Shown here: piece by piece, positions 44,217 through 51,337 of the stretch
Layout: each line of letters opens with the position of its first letter
Position numbering within the stretch: the first letter of the stretch is position 1
Source of the DNA: Catenuloplanes niger
GTDB taxonomy: Bacteria; Actinomycetota; Actinomycetes; Mycobacteriales; Micromonosporaceae
DNA length: 64,000 bases
Reading direction: 5' to 3'
NCBI RefSeq assembly: GCF_031458255.1
Contig: NZ_JAVDYC010000001.1
Coordinates: 8,170,501 to 8,234,500, forward strand
Notes under the pieces: generated by a model
Told to the model about the DNA's origin: nothing
What the model saw: the letters and a program-made list of their open reading frames with translations, nothing else
Databases searched by the model: none
Position numbers and translations under genes: made by a program

Positions 44217-44867
44217 ATGTTGAGGGAATGGCGCCGGAACCGGGCGATCCAGCGGGTCAGGCCGGGGACCGGGCGCCCGCTGAAGCGATTCCGCTGGTGG
44301 CAGCCGCTGTCCCGGGCCCTGCTCTACCTCACGCTCCCCGGCCCGGACGGCCGGGAGAGCGTCTACGCCGTCGAGGTACGCCACCTGCAGTCCGACGACG
44401 ACGGGTTCGGCCGGGCCCACCTCTACCTGGACGGCCGGCACCACGCCGAGTCCCGGCTCCCCGCGGTCTTCCCGGTGCCCGGCGGCGTGATCGAGGTGGC
44501 GGTGTCCCTCTTCGGGCTGAGACGCTGCCACTACGTGACCGACGCGGGCGAGGAGTGCCAGCTGGTCCCGGACCCGCGCTCCGCCGAGGGCCGCCGCGCG
44601 CGCTTCGACCGCGACCACCCGGCGCTGAGCCGCGGCCTCGGCGGGTTCTCGCTGGTGCTGCTGGTCGTGGCGTCGGTTCTGGCGCTCCCGCAGCTCGCGG
44701 AGCCGATCCTGGGCATACCGCCGCTGGCGGAACGCGTCGGGCCGTACACCTCGCCGATCGACCTGCCGGTCTGGCTCAACATCGCGCTCGGCGTGGCGGT
44801 CGCGGCCGCCAGCACCGAACGCGCGCTGCGCCTGCGCTACAGCTGGCTCGACGCGGCCGCGAACTGA
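44217..44867 (+). CDS. Two-helix membrane protein, unknown function
   Basis: A 216-residue protein I do not recognise. A basic N-terminal 30 residues (LREWRRNRAIQRVRP) and a beta-rich domain (about 30-110; YAVEVRHLQSDDDGFGRAHLYLDG, FPVPGGVIEVAVSLFGLRRCHYV) precede two hydrophobic segments (about 142-165 and 184-203). The ATG follows a possible promoter formed by TTGACC of the second direct repeat and a pyrimidine-rich TTTCTACT about 17 bases later, 6 bases from the start; this suggests a leaderless or short-leader message. No SD is seen. Confidence 0.65.
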   Translation: MLREWRRNRAIQRVRPGTGRPLKRFRWWQPLSRALLYLTLPGPDGRESVYAVEVRHLQSDDDGFGRAHLYLDGRHHAESRLPAVFPVPGGVIEVAVSLFGLRRCHYVTDAGEECQLVPDPRSAEGRRARFDRDHPALSRGLGGFSLVLLVVASVLALPQLAEPILGIPPLAERVGPYTSPIDLPVWLNIALGVAVAAASTERALRLRYSWLDAAAN

Positions 44868-44949
44868 CAACTTCTCCTCAGGTCCGCCCGCCGCCCGCCG
44901 AAACGCCGGTCCCCGGAACCGGGAGAGATCGTTCGTGAGGAGCCCGTCC

Positions 44950-45426
44950 ATGCGCAGAGCCGCATCCGCCGCCGTCGCCGTCGTGCTCGTCGGGGGCCTG
45001 CTGACCATGCCGGCCTCCGCGGCCCAGGCCCGCAAGGGCGGCGACCGCACCCCGCCCCGGCTGACCGTCACGTCCTACGCGATGGAGAACAGCACGCTCA
45101 CGGTCTCGGTCGGCGCCTCCGACGCGTCCGGCGTGCGGGGCGTGTCACTGCTGGTCCGCGGCAAGGTGGTCGCCACCGACACCACCGCGCCGTACCAGCT
45201 GACCGCGGACCTGTCCGCCTACAGCGGCGGCGAGGTCCGGTGGAAGGTCCGCGCGGTCGACCGCCGCGGCAACGACCGCACCACCGAGGACCGCAAGTCC
45301 CGCGTCAAGCCCCGCCCGGAGCGCCCCCGCCCGACCCCGACGGTCACCCCGGCCCCGACGGCCACCCCGACCCCGGCGCCGGCCCCGACCGGGACGGCCA
45401 CGCCGGAACCCACCGAGACGGACTGA
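44950..45426 (+). CDS. Secreted Ig-like domain protein with Pro/Thr-rich tail
   Basis: A 158-residue exported protein. The signal peptide (MRRAASAAVAVVLVGGLLTMPASAAQA) is cleaved near residue 25. One bacterial immunoglobulin-like domain follows (about 33-105, PPRLTVTSYAMENSTLTVSVGASDASGVRGVSLLVRGKVVATDTTAPYQLTADLS), typical of Big_9/Big_17-type modules. The last 45 residues are a repeated PTPTVTPAPTATP stretch, like wall-spanning or glycosylated linkers. ATG 44950 is chosen over GTG 44935 because GAGGAG lies 7 bases before it. No catalytic function is expected; it may be an adhesin or a wall-associated structural protein. Confidence 0.8.
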   Translation: MRRAASAAVAVVLVGGLLTMPASAAQARKGGDRTPPRLTVTSYAMENSTLTVSVGASDASGVRGVSLLVRGKVVATDTTAPYQLTADLSAYSGGEVRWKVRAVDRRGNDRTTEDRKSRVKPRPERPRPTPTVTPAPTATPTPAPAPTGTATPEPTETD

Positions 45427-45478
45427 CCGGCGCGCGTCGTGGCCGGCACCGTACGCGGCGGTTCCGGCCGGCCAGGGC

Positions 45479-45504
45479 CTCACACGAACGGCCCGGCTGC
45501 CGAT
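45479..45504 (+). promoter_or_regulatory. FliA (sigma-28)-like promoter before the EAL gene
   Basis: CTCA (45479-45482), 16 bases, GCCGAT (45499-45504), then 9 bases to the GTG. The same arrangement stands before the histidine kinase at 53630. It resembles the CTCA-N15..17-GCCGAA form I recall for Actinoplanes FliA promoters and the enterobacterial GCCGATAA box. Confidence 0.65.
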
Positions 45505-45513
45505 GGTGCCGGG

Positions 45514-46782
45514 GTGAGCGCCATATCGGGCACCCCCTCCCGCCCCGTCGTGGATGCCGGGCCGGGCCTTGCCGGTCTGTTGCGGGACGGCGGCCTGCAC
45601 ACCGTCTTTCAGCCGTTCATCGACCTGGACTCCGGCACGGTGGTCGCCTACGAGGCGCTGCTGCGCGGGCCCGAGGCGACCCGGTGGGCCTCGCCGATGG
45701 CGCTGCTGGAGGCCGCCCGGGCGACCGGGCGGCTGGCCGACCTCGAACACGCCTCGCTGCGCGCGTCGCTGGCCGGCGCGGCCGCCACGTCGGACGGCCA
45801 GGCGGTGACGCTGTTCGTCAACGTCGAGCCCCGCACGCTCACCGACCACCTGGACGTCGTGCTCGACGCGCTCGCCGGGCGCGCCGAACACGTGCAGGTG
45901 GTCGTCGAGATCACCGAGCGGGCCCTGGCCGCGGACCTGGCCGGCGTGCTGGCGGCCGCCGAACGGCTGCGCGCCGCCGGTTGCGCCATCGCCCTCGACG
46001 ACGTCGGCGCGGAACCGGCGTCGCTCGCCTTCATCCCGCTGCTGCGCCCGGAGGTGGTCAAACTCGACCTGCGCCTGCTGCGCACCGTCAAGGACCCGGC
46101 CACGGTGACCGTGGCCGGCGCCGTCCAGGCGTACGCGGAGCAGAGTGGCGCCGAGGTCGTCGCCGAGGGCATCGAGACGCCGGAGGACCTGACCCGCGCG
46201 CTCGTGCTCGGCGCGACCCTGGGCCAGGGCTGGCTGTGGGGTCGCGGCGAACGCCGGGTGTCGCGCACGGTCTTCGCGCCGGAGCGGTTCACCGCCCGGT
46301 CGATCGGGCCGGCGCTGCGGGCCACGCCGTACGAACTGATCGGCTACCGGCGGCGGGTCCGGCGCGCGCCCAAGCACCTGCTCATCCCGCTGTCGAAGAC
46401 GCTGGAGACGACGGCCCTGCAGGCCACGGTGCCGCCGATCGTGCTCGCCGCCTTCGAGCACGCCCGCTTCTTCCGCCCGTCGACCGTGCGGGACTTCACC
46501 GAGCTCGCGGCCGCGCTGCCGTTCGTCGCCGCGCTGGGCGTGGACATGCCGGCCCGCCCGGCGCCCGGCGTGCGGGGCGTCGCGCTGTCGCCGGTGGACC
46601 CGCTGGCCAGCGAGTGGACCGTGGTGGTCCTGGGCGCGCACACCTGCGGCGCGCTGATGGCGCGCGACCTGGGCGACACCGGCGCCGACGGCGACCGGGA
46701 GTTCGAGTTCGTCGTCAGCTACGACCGGGCCCTGGTCACGGCGGCCGCGCACTCGCTGGCCGGCCGGCTCACCGCCGACTGA
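45514..46782 (+). CDS. EAL-domain protein with C-terminal DICT sensor
   Basis: A 422-residue cytoplasmic signalling protein. The EAL domain (about 20-260) has YEALLRG (E47), FVNVEP, EITE, LDDVGAEPAS, VVKLDLRLL and VVAEGIET, so most metal- and base-binding residues of c-di-GMP phosphodiesterases are present. The usual DDFG motif reads DDVG. A DICT sensory domain follows (about 270-415, YELIGYRRRVRRAPKHLLIPLSKTLE to FEFVVSYDRALVTAAAHSL), a module found with GGDEF/EAL and histidine kinase domains. The GTG at 45514 is fixed by the promoter-like CTCA-N16-GCCGAT ending 9 bases earlier. It probably lowers c-di-GMP and may act on motility. Its stop directly abuts that of the LacI gene. Confidence 0.88.
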   Translation: MSAISGTPSRPVVDAGPGLAGLLRDGGLHTVFQPFIDLDSGTVVAYEALLRGPEATRWASPMALLEAARATGRLADLEHASLRASLAGAAATSDGQAVTLFVNVEPRTLTDHLDVVLDALAGRAEHVQVVVEITERALAADLAGVLAAAERLRAAGCAIALDDVGAEPASLAFIPLLRPEVVKLDLRLLRTVKDPATVTVAGAVQAYAEQSGAEVVAEGIETPEDLTRALVLGATLGQGWLWGRGERRVSRTVFAPERFTARSIGPALRATPYELIGYRRRVRRAPKHLLIPLSKTLETTALQATVPPIVLAAFEHARFFRPSTVRDFTELAAALPFVAALGVDMPARPAPGVRGVALSPVDPLASEWTVVVLGAHTCGALMARDLGDTGADGDREFEFVVSYDRALVTAAAHSLAGRLTAD

Positions 46783-47796
46783 TCAGGCGGAGCCGCGCCG
46801 CACCAGGTGCGTGGGGAGGACGACCGGCACCCGGTCCTCGCCGTCGAGCACGCCGAGCAGCATCCGGGTCATCTCGCCGCCCAGCGCCTGGATCGGCTGG
46901 TGCACGGTGGTCAGCGGCGGATCGGTCCGGGTGGCGATGCCGAGGTCGTCGAAGCCGACCACGGCCACGTCACCCGGCACGGACCGGCCGGCCGCGCCGA
47001 GCGCGCGCAGGGCGCCGGCGGCCATGTTGTCGCTGGCCGCGAAGACGCCGTCGAGGTCGGGGTGGCGGGCCAGCAGGCCGGTCATCGCGGCGGCGCCGCC
47101 GGCCTCGGTGAAGTCGCCCTCGGCGACGCCGTGCGGGGTCAGCCCGGCCATGATCAGCGCCTCCCGGTAGCCGCGCTGCCGGGCCTCCGCGACCTCGGTG
47201 CCGCTCTCCCCGGTGATGGTGACGATCCGGGTGCGGCCGAGACCGACGAGGTGCTCGGTGGCGAGCCGGGCCCCGCCGGCGTTGTCCGCGTCGACGTACC
47301 ACCGTGGCCGCAGCCGCAGCGGGCGGCCGCCGTAGACGGCCGGCACGCCGGCCTCCCGCACGATCCGGGTCAGCGGGTCGTCGCCGCGCAGCGCCATCAG
47401 CATGACGCCGTCGACGCCCCGGGTGCGCAGCAGGTTCGTCAGCCGGGCCCGGCCCCGGCCGGCGCTGGCCAGGCAGAGCAGCAGGTGCAGGTCGGTCTGC
47501 TCGAGCGCCGCGGACACCCCCACGATCACCTGGGCGAAGAACGGGTCGGCGAACAGCTGGGGATCGTCGTGGGAGATCGCGAGGGCGACGATCCCGGTCC
47601 GGCGGGTGGCCAGCGCGCGGGCGGTGCGGTCGGGCAGGTAGCCGAGTTCCTTGACGGCCCGGTGGACCGCGTCCCGGGTCGCGCGGCTGACGTGCGGCGC
47701 GTTGTTGATCGCCCGGGACGCCGCGGACCGGGACACGCCGGCCCGCTCGGCCACCTGGTCGAGCGTCGGTTGCCGCCGGGGCGCCGCGGTCGCCAT
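46783..47796 (-). CDS. LacI-family regulator of the adjacent cellulase gene
   Basis: A 337-residue repressor. The HTH TLDQVAERAGVSRSAASRAINNAPHVSRATRDAVHRAVKELGYLPD (about 11-56) is typical LacI/GalR, followed by the hinge and a periplasmic-binding-like sugar sensor (GIVALAISHDDPQLFADPFFAQVIVGV, FAASDNMAAGALRALGAAGRSVPGDVAVVGFDD). It is divergent from the GH6 cellulase gene at 48054. Two near-identical 18-bp palindromes in the gap (47904-47921, 48003-48020) match the ACTGGAAGCGCTTCCAGT type bound by LacI-family proteins. By analogy with CebR, a cellulose-derived sugar may be the inducer. An ATG at 47796 is used because the HTH begins just after; frame extends further upstream without support. 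Confidence 0.9.
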   Translation of the reverse strand: MATAAPRRQPTLDQVAERAGVSRSAASRAINNAPHVSRATRDAVHRAVKELGYLPDRTARALATRRTGIVALAISHDDPQLFADPFFAQVIVGVSAALEQTDLHLLLCLASAGRGRARLTNLLRTRGVDGVMLMALRGDDPLTRIVREAGVPAVYGGRPLRLRPRWYVDADNAGGARLATEHLVGLGRTRIVTITGESGTEVAEARQRGYREALIMAGLTPHGVAEGDFTEAGGAAAMTGLLARHPDLDGVFAASDNMAAGALRALGAAGRSVPGDVAVVGFDDLGIATRTDPPLTTVHQPIQALGGEMTRMLLGVLDGEDRVPVVLPTHLVRRGSA

Positions 47797-47903
47797 CTCG
47801 ATGCCGGGTCCTTCCCGTCCGCCGTGGGCGGCCGTCAGCGGTACCGGACACATATCGATGGACGATCGTATCGAGCCCGGTCGGCGCCGGGCCACCCCGC
47901 GGG

Positions 47904-47921
47904 ACTGGAAGCGCTTCCGGT
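47904..47921. promoter_or_regulatory. LacI-type operator 1
   Basis: ACTGGAAGCGCTTCCGGT, an 18-base palindrome with one mismatch, lies 108 bases upstream of the lacI-type start codon. It differs from operator 2 at a single base. Confidence 0.8.
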
Positions 47922-47963
47922 CGGCTGGCACTCCCGGGGGCGCCGATCCGTGTGGATGCCCGG

Positions 47964-47991
47964 TTGCCGTTGGATCGCGCGCGTCTTAGAT
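47964..47991 (+). promoter_or_regulatory. Candidate promoter of the GH6 gene
   Basis: TTGCCG (47964-47969) and TTAGAT (47986-47991) are separated by 16 bases. A second possible -35, TTGACA (47991-47996), lies directly next to operator 2. Which is used cannot be told by eye. Confidence 0.35.
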
Positions 47992-48002
47992 TGACAGATA
48001 TA

Positions 48003-48020
48003 ACTGGAAGCGCTTCCAGT
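48003..48020. promoter_or_regulatory. LacI-type operator 2 before the cellulase gene
   Basis: ACTGGAAGCGCTTCCAGT is a perfect 18-base palindrome, 33 bases upstream of the GH6 start codon and just downstream of the candidate promoter. Bound repressor would block transcription. Confidence 0.85.
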
Positions 48021-48053
48021 CCGACCTCCGTCCCCGTACCGGGAGAAGCGACC

Positions 48054-49022
48054 ATGACCCGACTGATCCGTCCTCGGACGCTCGCCGCAGCGCTGGCCCT
48101 GACCATTCCCGCGGTCCTGCTCGGCGCGCCCGCCGCGCACGCCGACCCGATCGGCCAGACCAGCGGCTTCTACGTCAACCCGAACTCCAGCCCCGCGTCC
48201 TGGGTGGCCGCGAACCCCGGCGACGGGCGCGCCGCGGCGATCCGCAGCCAGATCGCCCAGCGGCCGATGGCCAGCTGGTTCGGCAACTGGAGCGGCGACA
48301 TCGCGTCCGCGGTCGGCGGCTACGTCGGTGCCGCGGACGCGGTCGACAAGCTGCCCCTGCTGGTGGCCTACAACATCCCCGGCCGGGACGCGTGCGGCGG
48401 CCACTCCGGCGGCGGCGCCGGCAGCGTCGCCGCGTACGACGCGTGGATCTCGTCCTTCGCCTCCGCCGTCGGCAACCGGCCGGCCGTCGTGGTCGTCGAG
48501 CCGGACTCGCTCGGCGACTTCAGCTGTATGAACCAGACGCAGATCAACGACCGGGTGGGCATGCTGTCCCGGGCCGTCGCGCAGTTCCGGTCCAAGGCGC
48601 CGAACACCTGGGTGTACCTGGACGCCGGCAACCCGGGCTGGGTCGACGCCCAGACGATGGCACAACGCCTGAACACGGCCGGCATCGCCAACGCGCGCGG
48701 CTTCGCGCTGAACGTCTCGAACTACTTCACCACCGGCGAGAACACCGACTTCGGCGGCCGGGTCGCCGCGGCGCTGCGCAACTACGGCCACCAGAAGCCG
48801 TTCGTGATCGACACCAGCCGCAACGGCAACGGCGCCAACGGCCAGTGGTGCAACCCGGCCGGCCGCCGGATCGGCACCCCCACCCAGCTGGGCGGCGGCG
48901 CCGAGATGCTGCTGTGGCTCAAGACGCCGGGCGAGTCCGACGGCAACTGCGGCGTCGGCGGCGGATCCAGCGCCGGCCAGTTCCTGCCCGAGGTCGCCTA
49001 CAAGATGATCTACGGCTACTAG
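48054..49022 (+). CDS. Secreted GH6 cellulase (endoglucanase/cellobiohydrolase), catalytic domain only
   Basis: A 322-residue secreted enzyme cutting beta-1,4-glucan by inversion. Signal peptide with cleavage after AHA (residue 30). The two GH6 signatures are visible: VAYNIPGRDACGGHSGGG (slightly altered, RDAC for RDC) and VVVVEPDSLG, which contains the catalytic acid. VYLDAGNPGW, FVIDTSRNGNG, and AEMLLWLKTPGESDGNC are further landmarks. There is no cellulose-binding module, unlike many Streptomyces homologues. GGGAGAAG precedes the ATG. It is repressed by the divergent LacI protein through two operators. A small hairpin (49023-49043) follows the stop. Confidence 0.93.
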   Translation: MTRLIRPRTLAAALALTIPAVLLGAPAAHADPIGQTSGFYVNPNSSPASWVAANPGDGRAAAIRSQIAQRPMASWFGNWSGDIASAVGGYVGAADAVDKLPLLVAYNIPGRDACGGHSGGGAGSVAAYDAWISSFASAVGNRPAVVVVEPDSLGDFSCMNQTQINDRVGMLSRAVAQFRSKAPNTWVYLDAGNPGWVDAQTMAQRLNTAGIANARGFALNVSNYFTTGENTDFGGRVAAALRNYGHQKPFVIDTSRNGNGANGQWCNPAGRRIGTPTQLGGGAEMLLWLKTPGESDGNCGVGGGSSAGQFLPEVAYKMIYGY

Positions 49023-49043
49023 TCCGGCGCCGTTCGCGCCGGA
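49023..49043 (+). terminator. Short hairpin after the GH6 gene
   Basis: TCCGGCG and CGCCGGA form a 7-bp stem with a 7-base loop starting right after the stop codon. Confidence 0.5.
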
Positions 49044-49070
49044 CGCCGGCGAGGATCGAATCCGACACCG

Positions 49071-49145
49071 GGATCTTCCCGCTTCCGGCACGTCCGGGTC
49101 CGCATGCTCCCGCGGGCACCGGTCGTCGCCGGCGCTCCTCCCTGC
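49071..49145 (-). repeat. 75-bp dispersed repeat, copy 2
   Basis: Reverse-complement match to 19977-20051. The outer 46 and 19 bases are nearly identical and the intervening 10 bases differ. It lies between the cellulase gene and the TetR operator. Confidence 0.85.
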
Positions 49146-49221
49146 CGGTTCGCGGTCGCACGGTCCACACCGGACCGTGCGACCGCTTCCGTCGCTCCCA
49201 CCGGTGTCCGCCGTCACGAAT

Positions 49222-49247
49222 TTAATAAATGACTGTTCATTTATTAA
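49222..49247. promoter_or_regulatory. TetR operator (autoregulatory)
   Basis: TTAATAAATGA and TCATTTATTAA are perfect 11-base arms around CTGT, in strikingly AT-rich DNA upstream of the TetR gene at 49279. Possible -35 ATGACT (49229-49234) and -10 TACAGT (49252-49257), 17 bases apart, overlap and follow the site. Confidence 0.75.
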
Positions 49248-49278
49248 CTGCTACAGTCGGCGCGAAGGGAGGGCGTCC

Positions 49279-49860
49279 ATGGCCCGGCCACGCACCACCA
49301 GTGACGAAGACATCCTCGCCGCCACCGGGCGCGCCATCGGTGCGCACGGCCCCGGCGGGCTCACCCTGGCGCACGTCGGCGCGGCGGCCGGGGTCTCACC
49401 GGCCACCCTGTCGCAGCGGTTCGGGTCCAAGCGGGGCCTGCTGCTCGCGTTCGCCGCGCACGAGGCCGCGCACGCCGCCGCGCCGTACCACCGGGCGCGG
49501 GCCGCGCACGACTCGCCACTCGCGGCGCTGCACGCGGTCGCCGAGGAATACGCCGGCCGGCTGTCCACGCCCGAGGAGATGGCCAACGACCTCGGCATGC
49601 TGCAGCTCGACCTGTCCGACCCGGAGTTCCGCGCGCACGCCGCCGCGCACGCGCACGCGGTGGACGCGGCGCTGCGGGAGCTGGTCGCCGACGCCGTCAC
49701 CCGGGGCGAGCTGCCGTCCCGTACCGACGTGGCCCGGCTGTCCCGCGCCATCAAGATCACCATCGACGGCTCGCTGTTGCGGTGGGCCCTCACCGGCGAC
49801 GGCGATCCCGCCGCCCAGCTCCACGACGACCTCGATCACCTGCTCGGGAGAACCGCATGA
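49279..49860 (+). CDS. TetR-family regulator, autoregulated
   Basis: A 193-residue repressor. HTH: ILAATGRAIGAHGPGGLTLAHVGAAAGVSPATLSQRFGSKRGLLLAF (about 12-58). The C-terminal domain is rich in His/Ala (AHEAAHAAAPYHRAR, AHAAAHAHAVDAALRELV) and of unknown ligand. A perfect 26-bp palindrome with 11-base arms 31 bases upstream is a likely operator, so it probably controls its own two-gene operon. GAAGGGAGGG precedes the ATG. Its stop overlaps the start of the dihydrofolate-reductase-like gene (ATGA), so the two are co-translated. Confidence 0.9.
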   Translation: MARPRTTSDEDILAATGRAIGAHGPGGLTLAHVGAAAGVSPATLSQRFGSKRGLLLAFAAHEAAHAAAPYHRARAAHDSPLAALHAVAEEYAGRLSTPEEMANDLGMLQLDLSDPEFRAHAAAHAHAVDAALRELVADAVTRGELPSRTDVARLSRAIKITIDGSLLRWALTGDGDPAAQLHDDLDHLLGRTA

Positions 49861-50387
49861 CCTTCACCGCCACCGTCTTCATCGGCACCAGCCTGGACGG
49901 CTTCATCGCGCGCCCGGACGACGACATCGCCTGGCTGACCTCCCGCGGCGAGCGCGCCGGTGACATGGGCTTCGGCGCGTTCCTCGACTCGGTCGACGCC
50001 GTGGTCATGGGCCGCAACACGTACCGGCAGGCGGTCTCGTTCGGCGAGGAGAACTGGCCCTACGGCGACCGGCACGTCGGCGTCCTGAGCACCACGCTCG
50101 CCGACGACGCCGACCCGCGCGTCACGGTCTACCGCGACCTGGACGGCCTCGTCGCCGACCTGGACGCCCGCGGGCTCAGGCACGTCTATCCCGACGGCGG
50201 GCGCCTCATCCAGAGCCTGCTCCGCGCCGGCCGCGTCGACGCGTTCATCATCAGCATCGCCCCGGTCCTGATCGGCGCCGGTCACCGGCTCTTCGGCGAA
50301 CTGCCCACGGACGTGCCGCTGCGCCTGGACTCCGCCACCGACGTCGGCGGCGGCTTCGCGCAGCTGCGCTACACCGTGGAGAAATAG
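49857..50387 (+). CDS. Dihydrofolate reductase-family (RibD C-terminal-like) protein
   Basis: A 176-residue protein of the DHFR/RibD reductase superfamily. Visible landmarks are the N-terminal ATVFIGTSLDGFIARPDDDIAWL, DAVVMGRNTYRQAV, GVLSTTL, and HVYPDGGRLIQSLLRAGRVDAFIISIAPVLIGAGHRLFGELP, the last being diagnostic of the RibD_C fold that binds NADPH. It lacks a fused deaminase. These stand-alone members act as NADPH-dependent reductases of unknown substrates rather than true DHFR. It is the second gene of the TetR operon and coupled to it by a 4-base overlap. Confidence 0.88.
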   Translation: MTFTATVFIGTSLDGFIARPDDDIAWLTSRGERAGDMGFGAFLDSVDAVVMGRNTYRQAVSFGEENWPYGDRHVGVLSTTLADDADPRVTVYRDLDGLVADLDARGLRHVYPDGGRLIQSLLRAGRVDAFIISIAPVLIGAGHRLFGELPTDVPLRLDSATDVGGGFAQLRYTVEK

Positions 50388-50599
50388 CTCCACCGCCGCC
50401 GCGATCACCGCGGTAACCGGAATCCGCCGGGTGTGACGAGCCCTCACGGCAGCCGGAGTTCGCCGGGCGCGGCGGCCACCGCCCGTAGCCGGGGACCGCT
50501 CGCGCGGTACCCGAGAGGCCGGATGCCGATCGCGTCCGCCGGGCCGACTCGTGAGGTGGAGCCGATGGCCGACCCGACCACCTACCCCCTCGGGCACCG

Positions 50600-51271
50600 T
50601 CACGCCGGCGACGGCACCCCCATGCCGGTCAGCACGATGTCGGCCAGGCGGCGGGAACGGGCCGCCCGGTGCGCGGCGGTGCCGGGACCCGCGCTGCCGC
50701 CCGCGCCGCCGGTCGCGGTGACGCCGAGGTTCGCGCCGCCGCCCGCGGCGACGACCAGGAGGACGTCGGCCGCGGTCAGGTCCGGGCGGAGTGCGCCGGC
50801 CGCGCGGGCCCGGGCGACCAGCATCGCGAGGTCGCGGTGGAACGCGGCGACCCGGTCCGCGTGACCCGGCAGCGTCGCGTTCGCCGCCCGGATCGCGGCG
50901 GCGAGCAGCGCGCCGTCCGCCTGGGCCTCGAACGCGTGCTCCACGTACGCCCGCAGCGCCCGCGCCGGGTCCGGGTCCGCGACCGCGCGGCGCACCGAGG
51001 CGTCGCACGCCCGGGACTGTTCCGCGACCACCGCGTCCATCAGGTCGCGCCGCGCCGGGAAGTGCCGGTAGAGCGTCGCCGCGGACACGCCCGCGTCCCG
51101 CGCCACCTCGCGCACCCGCACCGCGTCACCGCCCGGCCCGAACAGCCGCCGCGCCGCCGTCAGGATCCGCCGCCGGTTGGCCGCGGCGTCCTGCCGTACC
51201 CGCGCGGGTTCGTGGTTGTCGCCGTTCCGAGACGGCTTCGCGCCGCCGTCTCTCACTTCGCCGCGTTCCAT
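50600..51271 (-). CDS. TetR-family regulator, divergent from a quinone-reductase-like gene
   Basis: A repressor of about 223 residues. HTH region: NRRRILTAARRLFGPGGDAVRVREVARDAGVSAATLYRHFPARRDLMDAV (about 32-80). The C-terminal domain (ALRAYVEHAFEAQADGALLAAAIRAAN, DVLLVVAAGGGANLGV) is of the SdpR/YbiH-like type common near oxidoreductases. ATG 51271 is supported by GGGGAGG 10 bases upstream; an ATG at 51295 is an alternative. It is divergent from the oxidoreductase at 51338, with only 66 bases between, so it probably controls both. Confidence 0.87.
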   Translation of the reverse strand: MERGEVRDGGAKPSRNGDNHEPARVRQDAAANRRRILTAARRLFGPGGDAVRVREVARDAGVSAATLYRHFPARRDLMDAVVAEQSRACDASVRRAVADPDPARALRAYVEHAFEAQADGALLAAAIRAANATLPGHADRVAAFHRDLAMLVARARAAGALRPDLTAADVLLVVAAGGGANLGVTATGGAGGSAGPGTAAHRAARSRRLADIVLTGMGVPSPA

Positions 51272-51337
51272 GGCCGCCGGACCTCCCCACTCCATACGGT
51301 TGCCGCGATCGTTCCGCCGACAACGAAAGCACACACC

